From positions 6,468,783 to 6,532,782 of the forward strand of contig NZ_CP051684.1 of assembly GCF_012849375.1 (NCBI RefSeq): DNA of 64,000 nt, written 5' to 3'. Made by a program: the position numbers and the translations under genes. Positions 49,654 to 59,650 of this stretch are shown here, piece after piece; position 1 is the stretch's first letter, and each line of letters opens with the position of its first letter. This DNA comes from Duganella dendranthematis (GTDB lineage: Bacteria > Pseudomonadota > Gammaproteobacteria > Burkholderiales > Burkholderiaceae_D). Below the pieces are notes generated by a model. The model was not told the DNA's origin, did not search any database, and was given only the letters and a program-made list of their open reading frames with translations.

Positions 49654-52615
49654 CTATCGGGTATATGCCAGCGTGCCCGGCAGCACCAGCTGCCATTCGG
49701 TGCCGCTGCCTTCGCTACTGTGCAACACCAGTTTCGCCTTGATGCGGTCGGCGCGCTCGGTCATGCCGCGCATGCCCCAGTGGTGCTGACGACCGCCGTC
49801 GCGCAGGACCGCGGCGGCAATGCCGGCGCCATCATCGCGTACTGTACAGAGTAGCTCACGCGCGCCATATTGCAACTCGACTTCGATGCGCCCGGCGCCG
49901 GCATGGCGATAAGCGTTGGCAATCGCCTCGGTGACGATGGCGAGGGCTTCTTCATGCATGGTGGGATCGAGCCGGCGCGGCGTGCCCACCAGGCTGAGCT
50001 GCACCGGCGGCGCATCATGCGGCCGCAGCCGGGTGGCCGCCGCCAGCACCGCATCGGGGAAGTTGGCCTTGCCGGCGTCCTCGCCGCGCAGGCCGCGGAT
50101 GCGGTCGCGGCCCTCGTCCACCACATGGTCGGCCTGCTGCAAGGCGGTTTCCAGTTGCTGGCGCGTGCTGTCCTTGGCCGGCAGGGCCATGGTAGCGGCA
50201 TGCACATGCAGGATCAGCCCTTGCACCGATTGCAGCAGCGTGTCGTGCAGCTCGCGGGCGATGCGTTCCCGTTCGTTCACCCGTTCGCGCAGCCGCGTGG
50301 CCATCTGCCGGCGCAAGCGGATGATGTGCCAGCGGTAGGCCAGGCCAGCCGCCGCAAGCAGCGTCGCCGCGCACAGCGTCCTGAACCACCAGGTTTCCGT
50401 GGTGGCCGGCGCGACCATGAACTGCACCGTGGTGGCGCCGGCCGGCCAGTGGCCGTTGTAATCCGATGCCGCCACCTGGAAACGATAGTCGCCAGCGCCG
50501 AGGTTGCTGAGGTAGGCGCTGCGGCGGTTGCCAACGTCCTGCCAGTCGCCGTCGTTGAGCCGGTAGCGGAACCGCAACCGCTCCGGCATCGCCAGCGCCG
50601 GCAGAGTGTAATCGATCTGTAGCGCCGAGGTGCCGGGTGCGAAGCGCGCCGCAGGCTGCGGCGGTGCAAGCGCACCCGGCGCCCCAATGGTTTTGATGAT
50701 GACAGGTAAGGCCGGCGCCGGCGGCAATTGCGCAGCGGGGTCGAGCCGGAACACGCCCGAGGAGCGCAGCACCCACAAGCGGCCATCGGTCCCCAGCACC
50801 AGCGAGGGTGACGGCTCCATGCGCGGCGCCATGCCTTCCAGTCCATCCAGCTGGTCGAGGCGCTGGAACTGCACCGCATAGTCGGGATCTTGCTGGAAAC
50901 GGGCGAGTTCGGCGCCGGCGATGCGGAACAGGCCGGTGGCGGCGTTGAGCCACAGCTCGCCGTTCGCCAGTTCGACGATGCCGGAAATACCGTCGAAGGT
51001 CTCGCCATGGGCGCCACGCATCGGCTGGAAACGCTCGCCCACGCGCAGCGCCAGGCCGTTGTCGCCGCCGACCCACACATGCTGCCCATGCAAATACAGC
51101 GCCATCACCAGGCCGATCGACAGCCCTTCGGACGGGCCGTAGCTGCGCCACGATCCTCCATCGGCATACACCACGCGGCCGTCAAAACATGACAGCCACA
51201 GCCCCGCCCCATCGGCCCGGTCCATCAATGAGATATCGCATGGGTTGGCGATTTTTGTCCAGCTGCCGGCGGCCGGCTGGTAGCGGTACAAGCCCTGCTG
51301 CCGCAGCCCCACCAGCAAGCTGCCGTCGTGGTCCGCCAGCACGCGCGGCACCACCGGGCCGGTCACCTCCGCCGGCAAGGCGACGTCGCGCTGATCGCTG
51401 CCCTGCAGCCGGCGCAAGGCGCGGTGGGTGGAGCCCCACAAGACACCGTCGCTGGTGCGGGTGAACGAGGTCAGCATGGAGGACCAGCCTTGCCGGTTGG
51501 CGGGCCACAGCGGCGTCAGCGTGGACTCACCACCGTCGCCGTCGCCGTCGCTGATGTGATAGCCGCCGATCCAGGCGCCGCCCTGGTCATCGGCCAGGAT
51601 GGCGCTGCCCATGACCGGCACTTCGACGCGGGTCAGCCGGCGGCGGCCAAAGCGGTCGATGCCGCCAGCGGTCGAGACCCAGACATTGCCTTCCTTGTCT
51701 TCGAACACCGCGCCGACGTAACGTCCGCTCATGCCCTGGGTCGGCGTGCTGCGAAAGACGCCGTGTCCGCTGCGGTATTCCACGCCCTCCTGCAAGCCGA
51801 CCCACAAGCCGCCACGACGGTCGAACAGCAGGCTGGTGGGGTCGCTCATCTGGTGCCACAGTTCGGACTGCGCATCCTGCGGGCGGCCTGCCACTTGAAC
51901 GAAACGGCCATGCACGGCATTCCAGCTGACCACGCTGCCATGGGCCAGATTGAACAGCACGCCGGTGCCAGCGTCAACGTCGGCCCGCTCGAAGCGGGTC
52001 GCACCCGGCTTAAGGAAATACACCCCGGCATCGCCTTGCGCCCACAAGATGCCCAGGCGGTCGCGCATCAGGGTCTTGTAGGTCATGACGGGCAAGTTCC
52101 ACGCGCTGCCCGCCGACAACCAGCGCTCATGGTCCAGGTAGTACATGCCCAGCGGCGTCGCCGCCCACATGCGACCGTTGCCATCCTGCTCCAGGCCCCA
52201 GACGGCGCGGCAGGCCGTCCACCTCGCCGTAGTTGCGGATGCGGCCGTGCTGCAGGCGGGCGGCGCCGCCGGTGCGGTAGCCGATCCACAGCACGCCGTC
52301 GGCAAACGCGTTGACCAGGCTGAGGTTGCGGGTCAACAGCGGCTCGTTGGATGGCACGAACTGTTCGAACTGAACGCCGTCAAATCGATACAGGCCGGTG
52401 GGCGCCGCCAGCCACAGCCAGCCATCGGTGGTCTGCGCCATCGACTGCACCAGCGCCGGCGCACCGTCGCGGGCGGTCCAGCTGGTGTGATGCAAGTTGA
52501 TTGCCGGACGCACTGCGGCCGGCGCCTGGGCATGGCACACGGACGGCAACACGCAGCAGGACAGCATCACAAACAAGGCCAGTGCCTTGCCGTAAGCCGG
52601 CAATGGTCTCTTCAT
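49654..52615 (-). pseudogene. Two-component sensor with Reg_prop beta-propeller, Y_Y_Y and NarL-type kinase domains, interrupted by a frameshift
   Basis: Joined, the product would be about 986 residues: signal peptide (MKRPLPAYGKALALFVMLSC...), about ten propeller repeats (for example DGWLWLAAPTGLYRFDG), a Y_Y_Y beta domain (about 600-660), one membrane helix, a HisKA_3 dimerisation domain with RERIARELHDTLLQSVQG and an HATPase lid. The first 135 codons read in one frame up to GEVDGLPR and the rest in another from AVWGLEQDG. Dropping one base near 52207 restores the frame exactly, and the total length is one base more than a multiple of three. It is a real frameshift or a sequencing error; the rest of the frame is intact. 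Confidence 0.85.
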
Positions 52616-52757
52616 CAAAAATGCAACCAACAATTAGTTGTAATTCGGAATTTGTTTGCTATTGGCGAATATTGTATAGAAATCACCCGATCGTGTGTAT
52701 GTCCATTTCGGGCTGCTAGCTATGCTGTTTGCTTCACCAAATACAGGAGGATTTATC

Positions 52758-53663
52758 ATGCAAGCTATGTTCACCAAGCTGCTGGCCGCCGGCCTGCTGA
52801 TGCTCGGCGTGGTCGCGGGACCGGCGCACGCCGAGGCGCCGAAAAGCCAGTTCGCCGAAGTCAACGGCGTGCGGCTGCACTACCTCACTGCCGGCAAAGG
52901 CGATCCGGTCATCCTGCTGCACGGCTATACCGAGTCGAGCCACATGTGGCTGCCGCTGATCGACAAGCTGTCGAGGGATCATCTGGTGATCGCGCCGGAT
53001 CTGCGCGGCTTCGGCCAATCCGGCCTGCCGCAAGGACCGTACACCAAGGCGGTGATGGCGCAGGATGTGCACGCGCTGGCGACCAGCCTGGGCATCAAGT
53101 CGGCCAAGGTGGTCGGCCATGATATCGGCCTGATGGTGGCCTATGCCTATGCCGCCCAGTATCCGCAGGAAGTCAGCAAGATCGCGCTGATGGACGCCTT
53201 CCTGCCGGGCGTCGGCAACTGGAAGGATGTATGGCTGCTGCGCGACCTGTGGCATTTCCACTTCTATGGCGAAACGCCGTTGGCGCTGGTCAAAGGCCGT
53301 GAGCGCACCTACTTCGAACACTTCTGGAATGACTTCGCCGCCGACAAAACCAAGTCGCTGAGCGAAGCCGACCGCAAGTTCTACACCAACGAATATGCGC
53401 AACCGGGCCATATGCGCGCCGGCTTTGAAGTGTTCCGCGCCTTCGAGCAGGATGCCAAGGACTTCGCCGGCTACGCCAAAACCCCGCTGACGATGCCGAT
53501 GCTGGTGCTGACCGGCGAAAAGGCCTCGGGCGAATTCCTGATCCAGCAGGCGCGCCTGGTGGACACCAATGTGGAGGGGGTCGTGGTCAAGGGCAGCGGC
53601 CACTGGCTGATGGAAGAAGCCACCGCCCAAGTCGTGCCGAAGCTGGTGGATTTTCTGAAATGA
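52758..53663 (+). CDS. Exported alpha/beta hydrolase, epoxide hydrolase-like
   Basis: The 301-residue protein has a signal peptide (about 1-25, ending PAHAEA), LLHGYTESSHMW, APDLRGFGQSGLP, the elbow VVGHDIGLMVAYAYAA with Asp as nucleophile, and the late His in GSGHWLMEEATAQV. This order is that of soluble epoxide hydrolases and haloalkane-type relatives, moved to the periplasm. AGGAGG stands 7 bases upstream of the ATG. It is divergent from the broken propeller kinase gene. The substrate is unknown. Confidence 0.85.
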   Translation: MQAMFTKLLAAGLLMLGVVAGPAHAEAPKSQFAEVNGVRLHYLTAGKGDPVILLHGYTESSHMWLPLIDKLSRDHLVIAPDLRGFGQSGLPQGPYTKAVMAQDVHALATSLGIKSAKVVGHDIGLMVAYAYAAQYPQEVSKIALMDAFLPGVGNWKDVWLLRDLWHFHFYGETPLALVKGRERTYFEHFWNDFAADKTKSLSEADRKFYTNEYAQPGHMRAGFEVFRAFEQDAKDFAGYAKTPLTMPMLVLTGEKASGEFLIQQARLVDTNVEGVVVKGSGHWLMEEATAQVVPKLVDFLK

Positions 53664-53674
53664 GCGTGTAATGC

Positions 53675-55870
53675 TCAGGCTGGTGCGTTCGACGCCAGCG
53701 TTTTCAGCGCCTGTTCCAGTTCCAGCTTGAGCGCCGCCAGGTGCGGCGCCAGCGCTTCCAGTTCGGCGGCGTCGGCCAGGCGCTCGATCTTGGCGCAACG
53801 CGCGTGCAGCGAGTCGGCGCCCAGATAAGCCACCGCCCCCATCAGCCGATGGGCGGCCAGCGCGACCGCCGCGGCGTCGCCGTTATCCAATCCCTGTTGT
53901 GCAACGTCCAGCAAGCGCGGTCCTTCGATCTGGAAGGCGGCGCGCATGGCGCGGTAGAGTTTGTCGCTGGAATCGGTCGTCGACGGCGCGGTGCGCGACG
54001 CTGCGCTCGATGCTGGTGCAGTCGTTACACCAAACATCGCGTCCAGCCTGGCCGGCATCGTATGCAGGTCTGCGATCAACGGCCGGCCCTGCGCCAGCAA
54101 GGCATCCAGCTGGCGCGCGATTTCAGCGTGCAAATCATTTTCATCAATCGGCTTGGGCAGGAAACCGTTGGCGCCGGCCGCCAGGAAACGCTGGCGGTCC
54201 TCCGGCCCGGCATTGGCCGTCAACGCAATCACCGGAATGCCGGGGTTGCGCACGCCATCCCGCCCGGCGCGCAGACGCTGCAAGGCGGCATAGCCATCCA
54301 TGCGCGGCATGCGGTCGTCCATGATCAGCAGGTCGTAGTCGCGCGCGGCCAGTTCTTCCAGCGCCGCCACGCCATCTTCGACGACGGTGATGGTGTGCCC
54401 CATATAGCCCAGCAGTTCGCGCAGGATCAGCTGGTTGATGCTGCCGTCCTCGGCGCACAGCACCGCCAGGCTGGCCTGGTGCGGACGCAGCAGTTCGACT
54501 GGTGCGGCCGGCGCCGGTACGCCATGCTCCAGCGGCAACAGCACGCTGAACACGCTGCCCACGCCCGGCTGGCTGGTGGCCTCGATCCGCCCGCCCATGG
54601 CGGCCACGATATTCTTGCAGATCGCCAGGCCCAGGCCGGCGCCGCCATATTTGCGCGAGGTGGCGGCATCGGCCTGCTCGAATTTCTGGAACAGCCGGCC
54701 CAGCGCCTCGGCCGCGATGCCGATGCCGGTGTCGCGCACGGTGATGTTGATGCCTCGCCCATTCTGCCCGGGCCCGACGCTGACGCACACCTCGCCGCGC
54801 TCGGTGAACTTGATGCCGTTGCCGACCAGGTTGACCACCACCTGACGCAGCCGCGTCGGATCGCCGCGCCACCAGACCGGCAGCGCCGGATCGACTTCCG
54901 CCACCAGCGAAATACCCTTGGCCTCGGCGCGATTGGCCAGCAGGTCGACCACGTCGCGCAGCAGGGCCGGCAGGTCGAAGTCCAGATGCTCCAATGGCAT
55001 CTTGCCCGCTTCCAGGCGTGAGAAATCGAGAATGTCGTTAATGATTTGCAGCAGCACCTCGGCGTTGCTCAGGCTCAGGCGCAGCTTGTCGCGGGTGGCG
55101 TGCGGCAGGCTGGCGTCGCGCAGCGCCGAACGCAGCATGCCGATGACGCCGCCCAGCGGTGTGCGCACCTCGTGGCTGATCATGGCCAGGAAGTCGCTCT
55201 TGAGCTGGTTGGAAACTTCAGCCGCCCGCCGCGCCGCCAGCGCTTCGGCATTTTGCGCGTGCACCGCGCGTTCGCGCACCAGCGCGCCTGCCAGCCCATG
55301 CAGCAGATAGGTGCACGACACGCATAAGATGCTGGCCACCAGCAGGAAGTTGATGCTCAGGATAATCCAGTGCGCCACCGGGCTGACCACCATCACCGCC
55401 AGGCCCGGCTCGACGCCGCCGAGGTAGCCGGCCACGAACAGGGTCGCGGTACAGCCTAGCAGCGCCAGCATGGCGGCCGTGCTGCCGATCAGCACCGTGC
55501 ACAGCACCGGCACCGCCAGCAGATAGATCTGCGACAGCGGCCCCATCGCAAACAGCAGCATCACCGCCAGCAGGTAGGCGATGCCCAGCAAGGCCACGGC
55601 GCGCAAGCGGTAGGCAATGCTGCGGCGGTAATTCAGCACCACCATGCCGGCCAGCGCCACCACGTCGGTCACGATCAGCGGCCAGTGCCCCTGGCGCGCG
55701 CTGCCCCACATGCTGGGCAGCATGGCCACCAGTCCCAGCCAGAAGGCCACCGAACACAAACCGTCCAGCAGCCGTTGACGCCAGCCCTGCAAATCCTGGT
55801 CGCCGTGGTCGAGCGCCTGCAGGCGCCGTGACACGGCGCTACGCCAGGCTAGCAGCGGCGCCATGGGCAT
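53675..55870 (-). CDS. Hybrid sensor histidine kinase with receiver and HPt domains
   Basis: The 731-residue protein has six hydrophobic segments in the first 200 residues, a HisKA domain (KSDFLAMISHEVRTPLGGVIGM, His near residue 231), an HATPase domain (DTGIGI, KYGGAGLGLAICKNI), a receiver (about 465-585) and an HPt domain at the end (HRLMGAVAYLGA, about 670). The receiver start reads AEDGSINQ instead of EDNxxNQ, and the phospho-Asp site is LLIMDDRMPRMDG. The HPt has Met where Lys is usual. It starts 3 bases after the amino acid permease stop, and its own ribosome site is poor, so translation is probably coupled. Confidence 0.88.
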   Translation of the reverse strand: MPMAPLLAWRSAVSRRLQALDHGDQDLQGWRQRLLDGLCSVAFWLGLVAMLPSMWGSARQGHWPLIVTDVVALAGMVVLNYRRSIAYRLRAVALLGIAYLLAVMLLFAMGPLSQIYLLAVPVLCTVLIGSTAAMLALLGCTATLFVAGYLGGVEPGLAVMVVSPVAHWIILSINFLLVASILCVSCTYLLHGLAGALVRERAVHAQNAEALAARRAAEVSNQLKSDFLAMISHEVRTPLGGVIGMLRSALRDASLPHATRDKLRLSLSNAEVLLQIINDILDFSRLEAGKMPLEHLDFDLPALLRDVVDLLANRAEAKGISLVAEVDPALPVWWRGDPTRLRQVVVNLVGNGIKFTERGEVCVSVGPGQNGRGINITVRDTGIGIAAEALGRLFQKFEQADAATSRKYGGAGLGLAICKNIVAAMGGRIEATSQPGVGSVFSVLLPLEHGVPAPAAPVELLRPHQASLAVLCAEDGSINQLILRELLGYMGHTITVVEDGVAALEELAARDYDLLIMDDRMPRMDGYAALQRLRAGRDGVRNPGIPVIALTANAGPEDRQRFLAAGANGFLPKPIDENDLHAEIARQLDALLAQGRPLIADLHTMPARLDAMFGVTTAPASSAASRTAPSTTDSSDKLYRAMRAAFQIEGPRLLDVAQQGLDNGDAAAVALAAHRLMGAVAYLGADSLHARCAKIERLADAAELEALAPHLAALKLELEQALKTLASNAPA

Positions 55871-55873
55871 GGG

Positions 55874-57268
55874 TCAGCTCGCTTTGTTCAGCGCCGAGTG
55901 ATGCCGCGCGTAGGTGAAGTACACGACCAGGCCGATCAGCAGCCAGATGATGAAGGCGATCCACGTGACGGCGCTGAGGAACACCATCAGCGCGCCACAG
56001 AACAGGATGGCCAGCGCCGGGATCACCGGCACGCCAGGGCAGCGGAAGGCTGGCTTCAGATCGGGACGCTGCTTGCGCAGCACGATCACCGCCACCGACA
56101 CCAGGCAGAACGCCGCCAGCGTGCCGATGTTGGCCAGCTCGCCCAGCACTTGCAGCGGCACCAGCGCACCCAGCAGGCCGAACACGATGCCGACCAGCCA
56201 CGTCGCCACGATCGGCGTGCCCTTGCCGTTCAGCGCCGACAGCTGCTTCGGCAGCAGGCCGTCGCGCGACATGGCGTACAGCACGCGGGTCTGGCCGAAA
56301 GCCATGACCAGGATCACGGTACTCATGCCGAGGATGGCGCCGACGTCGACGAAACCGGCGACCCAGTTTTCACCGGCGAATTGCAGCGCCAGCGAAACTG
56401 GATGGTCGATGCCCTTGAATTGGGTGAACGGCACAATGCCGGTCATGATCAGGCTGACCACCACATACAGCACGGTGCAGACCGCCAGCGAACCGATGAT
56501 GCCGATCGGCAGGTCGCGCTTCGGTTGCTTGACCTCTTCCGCCGCCGTGGTCACCGCGTCAAAGCCAATGAAGGCGAAGAACACCAGCGCCGCCGCGCTC
56601 ATCACGCCGGTGCCGCCGTACGGCATGAATGGATGCCAGTTGGCCGGCGTTACATGGCGCACACCGACGAAGATGAACAGCAGCACCACGGCGATCTTGA
56701 TCACCACCATGATGTTGTTGATGCGGGCCGATTCGCGCACCCCCAGCGACAGCATGACGGTCAGCACCATCATGATCACGAACGCAGGCAGGTTGAAGAA
56801 GGTGGTCACGCCGGGCAGCGCGCCGGGCGCGGCCGACAACGCCACCGGGATGTGCCAGCCGAAACCGCTGATGAGGGATTGGAAATAGCCGGACCAGCCG
56901 ACTGACACGGCCGAGGTCACCAGGCCGTATTCCAGGATCAAGTCCCAGCCGATCATCCAGGCGATGATTTCGCCCAGGATGGCGTAACTGTAAGTATAGA
57001 TACCGCCGGCAACCGGCAGGATGGAGGCGAACTCCGCATAACACAGGGCGGCGAAGCCGCAGGCAAACGCGGCCACCACGAAGGACAGGGCCAATGCCGG
57101 GCCGGCGGTGGTCGCGCCGCTGCCGGTCAACACAAAGATGCCGGTGCCGACAATCGCGCCGATCCCCATCAGCACCAGGTCGACGGGGCCAAGGACTTTC
57201 CTCAGCCCGCCCGGCTTGGCGCTGGCTGCGCGCATTGCGTCGAAATCCTTGGTTCTCAAAATACTCAC
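55874..57268 (-). CDS. Amino acid permease (APC superfamily, cationic amino acid transporter-like)
   Basis: The 464-residue, 12-13-helix membrane protein has VDLVLMGIGAIVGTGIFVLTG in helix 1 (the G-[ST]-G substrate-binding break), YTYSYAILGEIIAWMIGWDLILEYG in helix 3, and FFAFIGFDAVTTAAEEVKQPKRDLPIGI, all marks of the YfnA/CAT-type permeases. GTG 57268 is preferred because GGAGG stands 5 bases upstream; an in-frame ATG at 57295 has no ribosome site. It is followed within 3 bases by a hybrid kinase gene. Confidence 0.88.
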   Translation of the reverse strand: MSILRTKDFDAMRAASAKPGGLRKVLGPVDLVLMGIGAIVGTGIFVLTGSGATTAGPALALSFVVAAFACGFAALCYAEFASILPVAGGIYTYSYAILGEIIAWMIGWDLILEYGLVTSAVSVGWSGYFQSLISGFGWHIPVALSAAPGALPGVTTFFNLPAFVIMMVLTVMLSLGVRESARINNIMVVIKIAVVLLFIFVGVRHVTPANWHPFMPYGGTGVMSAAALVFFAFIGFDAVTTAAEEVKQPKRDLPIGIIGSLAVCTVLYVVVSLIMTGIVPFTQFKGIDHPVSLALQFAGENWVAGFVDVGAILGMSTVILVMAFGQTRVLYAMSRDGLLPKQLSALNGKGTPIVATWLVGIVFGLLGALVPLQVLGELANIGTLAAFCLVSVAVIVLRKQRPDLKPAFRCPGVPVIPALAILFCGALMVFLSAVTWIAFIIWLLIGLVVYFTYARHHSALNKAS

Positions 57269-57350
57269 TGCTGCCTCCGTTGCTTTATTGAACATATTGC
57301 GCACACTTGAAGCGCGGCAGTATGACACAACCGAGGCCGGGCGGGCAGAA

Positions 57351-59552
57351 TCAGCGGCCTGCAGCCGCCCTGGCGCGTGCCGCGTGCAGCTTTTTGTAGC
57401 TATCGAGCAACCGCTGGTGACGGTCCAGACCTTCCAGCTGCATGCTGGTCGGCGTCAGGCCGTAAAAGCGCACGCTGCCGTCTACCGAACCCAGCACCGC
57501 GTCCATGCGCTCGTTGCCGAACATGCGGCGGAAATTGACCACGTAGTCGTCCAGTTCCAGCTCGTCGTCCAGTTCCACTTCCAGCACCACGTTCAGCGCC
57601 TGGTAGAACAGGCCGCGTTCGACCGTATTGTCGTTGTATTGCAGGAAGGCGCCGACCAGCTCGTGCGCTTCGTCCAGCTGCTGCAAGGCCAGGTTGATCA
57701 GCAGCTTGAGCTCCAGCACGTTCAGCTGGCCCCATTCGGTGTTCTCGTCGAACTCGATGCCGATCAGCGTGGCGATGTCGCCGTAATCGTCCAGCTCGTT
57801 GTTTTCCAGGCGGTCCAGCAGCGCTTCCAGCTTGGCGTCGTCCAGGCGGTGCAGGTTCAGGATGTCTTCGCGGAACAGCAGCGACTTGTTGGTGTTATCC
57901 CAGATCAGGTCTTCCACCGGATAGACTTCCGAATAGCCCGGCACCAGGATGCGGCAGGCGGTCGCGCCCAGCTGGTCGTAGACCGCCGTGTACACTTCCT
58001 TGCCCATGTCCTTGAGGATGCCGAACAAGGTCGCGGCTTCTTCGGCGTTGGCGTTGTCGCCCTGCGCGGAGAAGTCCCATTCAACGAAATCGTAGTCGGC
58101 CTTGGCGCTGAAGAAGCGCCACGACACCACGCCGCTCGAATCGATGAAGTGTTCGACGAAGTTGTATGGCTCGGTGACGGCTTCGCTGGCGAAGGTCGGA
58201 CGCGGCAGATCGTTCAGGCCTTCAAAGCTGCGGCCCTGCATCAGTTCGGTCAGGCTGCGTTCCAGCGCCACTTCCAGGCTCGGGTGCGCGCCGAACGAGG
58301 CGAACACGCCGCCGGTGCGCGGGTTCATCAGCGTCACGCACATCACCGGATATTGACCGCCCAGCGACGCATCCTTGACCAGCACCGGGAAGCCCTGCTC
58401 TTCCAGGCCCTGGATGCCGGCCACGATGCCGGGATATTTCGCCAGCACTTCTTGCGGCACATCCGGCAAGGCGATTTCGCCTTCCAGGATCTCGCGCTTG
58501 ACGGCGCGCTCGAAAATCTCCGACAGGCACTGCACTTGCGCTTCGACCAGCGTGTTACCTGCGCTCATGCCATTGCTGGCGTACAGGTTCTCGATCAGGT
58601 TGGACGGGAAATACACCGTCTCGCCGTCCGACTGGCGTGCGAACGGCAGCGCGCAGATGCCGCGTTGCACGTTGCCGGAGTTGGTGTCGATCAGATGCTT
58701 GCCGCGCAGCTCGCCGTCCGGGTTGTAGATCTCCAAGGTGTAGTCGTCCAGCAGGCCGGCCGGCAGCTTGCTTTTCGGACCAGGCTTGAACCAGCGCTCG
58801 TTCGGATAGTGCACGAACTCGGCATTGGCGATGTCTTCGCCCCAGAAAGCGCCGGCATAAAAGTGATTGTTGCTGATGCGTTCGATGTACTCGCCCAGCG
58901 CCGAGGCCAGCGCGCTTTCCTTGGTCGAACCCTTGCCGTTGGTGAAGCACATCGGCGAGTGCGCGTCACGGATGTGCAGCGACCACACGTTGGGCACGAT
59001 GTTGCGCCACGAGGCGATCTCAATCTTGATGCCGAGGCCGGCCAGCAGGCCGGACATATTGGCGATGGTCTGCTCCAGCGGCAAATCCTTGCCGGCGATA
59101 TAGGTGCTGGTGTCGGCGCCCGGGCTGACGGTCAGCAGCGCTTGCGCGTCGGCGTCCAGGTTGGCGACTTCTTCAATGATGAAGTCCGGGCCTTCCTGCA
59201 CCACTTTTTTCACCGTGCAGCGGTCGATCGAGCGCAGGATGCCGATGCGGTCTTTTTCGGAAATGTCTTCCGGCAGCTCGACCTGGATCTTGAAGATCTG
59301 CTTGTAGCGGTTTTCCGGGTCCACGATATTGTTCTGCGACAGCCGGATATTCTCGGTCGGGATATTGCGCGTGTTGCAGTACAACTTGACGAAGTACGCC
59401 GCGCACAGCGCCGACGACGCCAGGAAGTAATCGAACGGACCGGGCGCCGAGCCGTCGCCTTTATAGCGGATCGGCTGATCGGCAATCACCGTGAAGTCGT
59501 CGAACTTGGCTTCGAGACGCAGCTTGTCGAGAAAATTGACCTTAATTTCCAT
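57351..59552 (-). CDS. ycaO: OsmC-YcaO fusion protein
   Basis: The 733-residue protein has an N-terminal OsmC-like domain (about 1-130; PIRYKGDGSAPGPFDYFLASSALCAAYFVKLYC with the conserved Cys), a YcaO domain (about 165-560; TNGKGSTKESALASALGEYIERI and VEAQVQCLSEIFERAVK, which carry the ATP/Mg ligands), and an acidic C-terminal helical repeat region (about 590-700; DEAHELVGAFLQYNDNTVERGLFYQAL) of TPR type. YcaO of Escherichia coli is linked to beta-methylthiolation of ribosomal protein S12. The fused OsmC domain is common in proteobacterial homologues. The gene has its own leader after a terminator-like hairpin. Confidence 0.9.
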   Translation of the reverse strand: MEIKVNFLDKLRLEAKFDDFTVIADQPIRYKGDGSAPGPFDYFLASSALCAAYFVKLYCNTRNIPTENIRLSQNNIVDPENRYKQIFKIQVELPEDISEKDRIGILRSIDRCTVKKVVQEGPDFIIEEVANLDADAQALLTVSPGADTSTYIAGKDLPLEQTIANMSGLLAGLGIKIEIASWRNIVPNVWSLHIRDAHSPMCFTNGKGSTKESALASALGEYIERISNNHFYAGAFWGEDIANAEFVHYPNERWFKPGPKSKLPAGLLDDYTLEIYNPDGELRGKHLIDTNSGNVQRGICALPFARQSDGETVYFPSNLIENLYASNGMSAGNTLVEAQVQCLSEIFERAVKREILEGEIALPDVPQEVLAKYPGIVAGIQGLEEQGFPVLVKDASLGGQYPVMCVTLMNPRTGGVFASFGAHPSLEVALERSLTELMQGRSFEGLNDLPRPTFASEAVTEPYNFVEHFIDSSGVVSWRFFSAKADYDFVEWDFSAQGDNANAEEAATLFGILKDMGKEVYTAVYDQLGATACRILVPGYSEVYPVEDLIWDNTNKSLLFREDILNLHRLDDAKLEALLDRLENNELDDYGDIATLIGIEFDENTEWGQLNVLELKLLINLALQQLDEAHELVGAFLQYNDNTVERGLFYQALNVVLEVELDDELELDDYVVNFRRMFGNERMDAVLGSVDGSVRFYGLTPTSMQLEGLDRHQRLLDSYKKLHAARARAAAGR

Positions 59553-59577
59553 GGGGGGAATTCCGAAAAAGAAATGC

Positions 59578-59603
59578 AAAAAGGGCAGCCACCTGGGCTA
59601 CCC
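59578..59603 (-). terminator. Terminator or attenuator hairpin between the metallo-beta-lactamase and ycaO
   Basis: Read leftward, GGGTAGCC, a five-base loop and GGCTGCCC (complement of 59583-59603) form a stem with one G-U pair, followed by five T bases. It stands 26 bases before the ycaO ATG. It ends the beta-lactamase transcript or works as an attenuator for read-through into ycaO. Confidence 0.7.
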
Positions 59604-59650
59604 CTGAGTCGAACTGCCTGATAAATCAATGGCTTAGGAGTATACCATAT

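Noticed and set aside
57108..59621. Long open frame (about 837 codons) antisense to the OsmC-YcaO gene
   Set aside because: Same cause; composition is Val/Gln/Arg-rich and no family is visible. The opposite strand codes for a full OsmC-YcaO protein.
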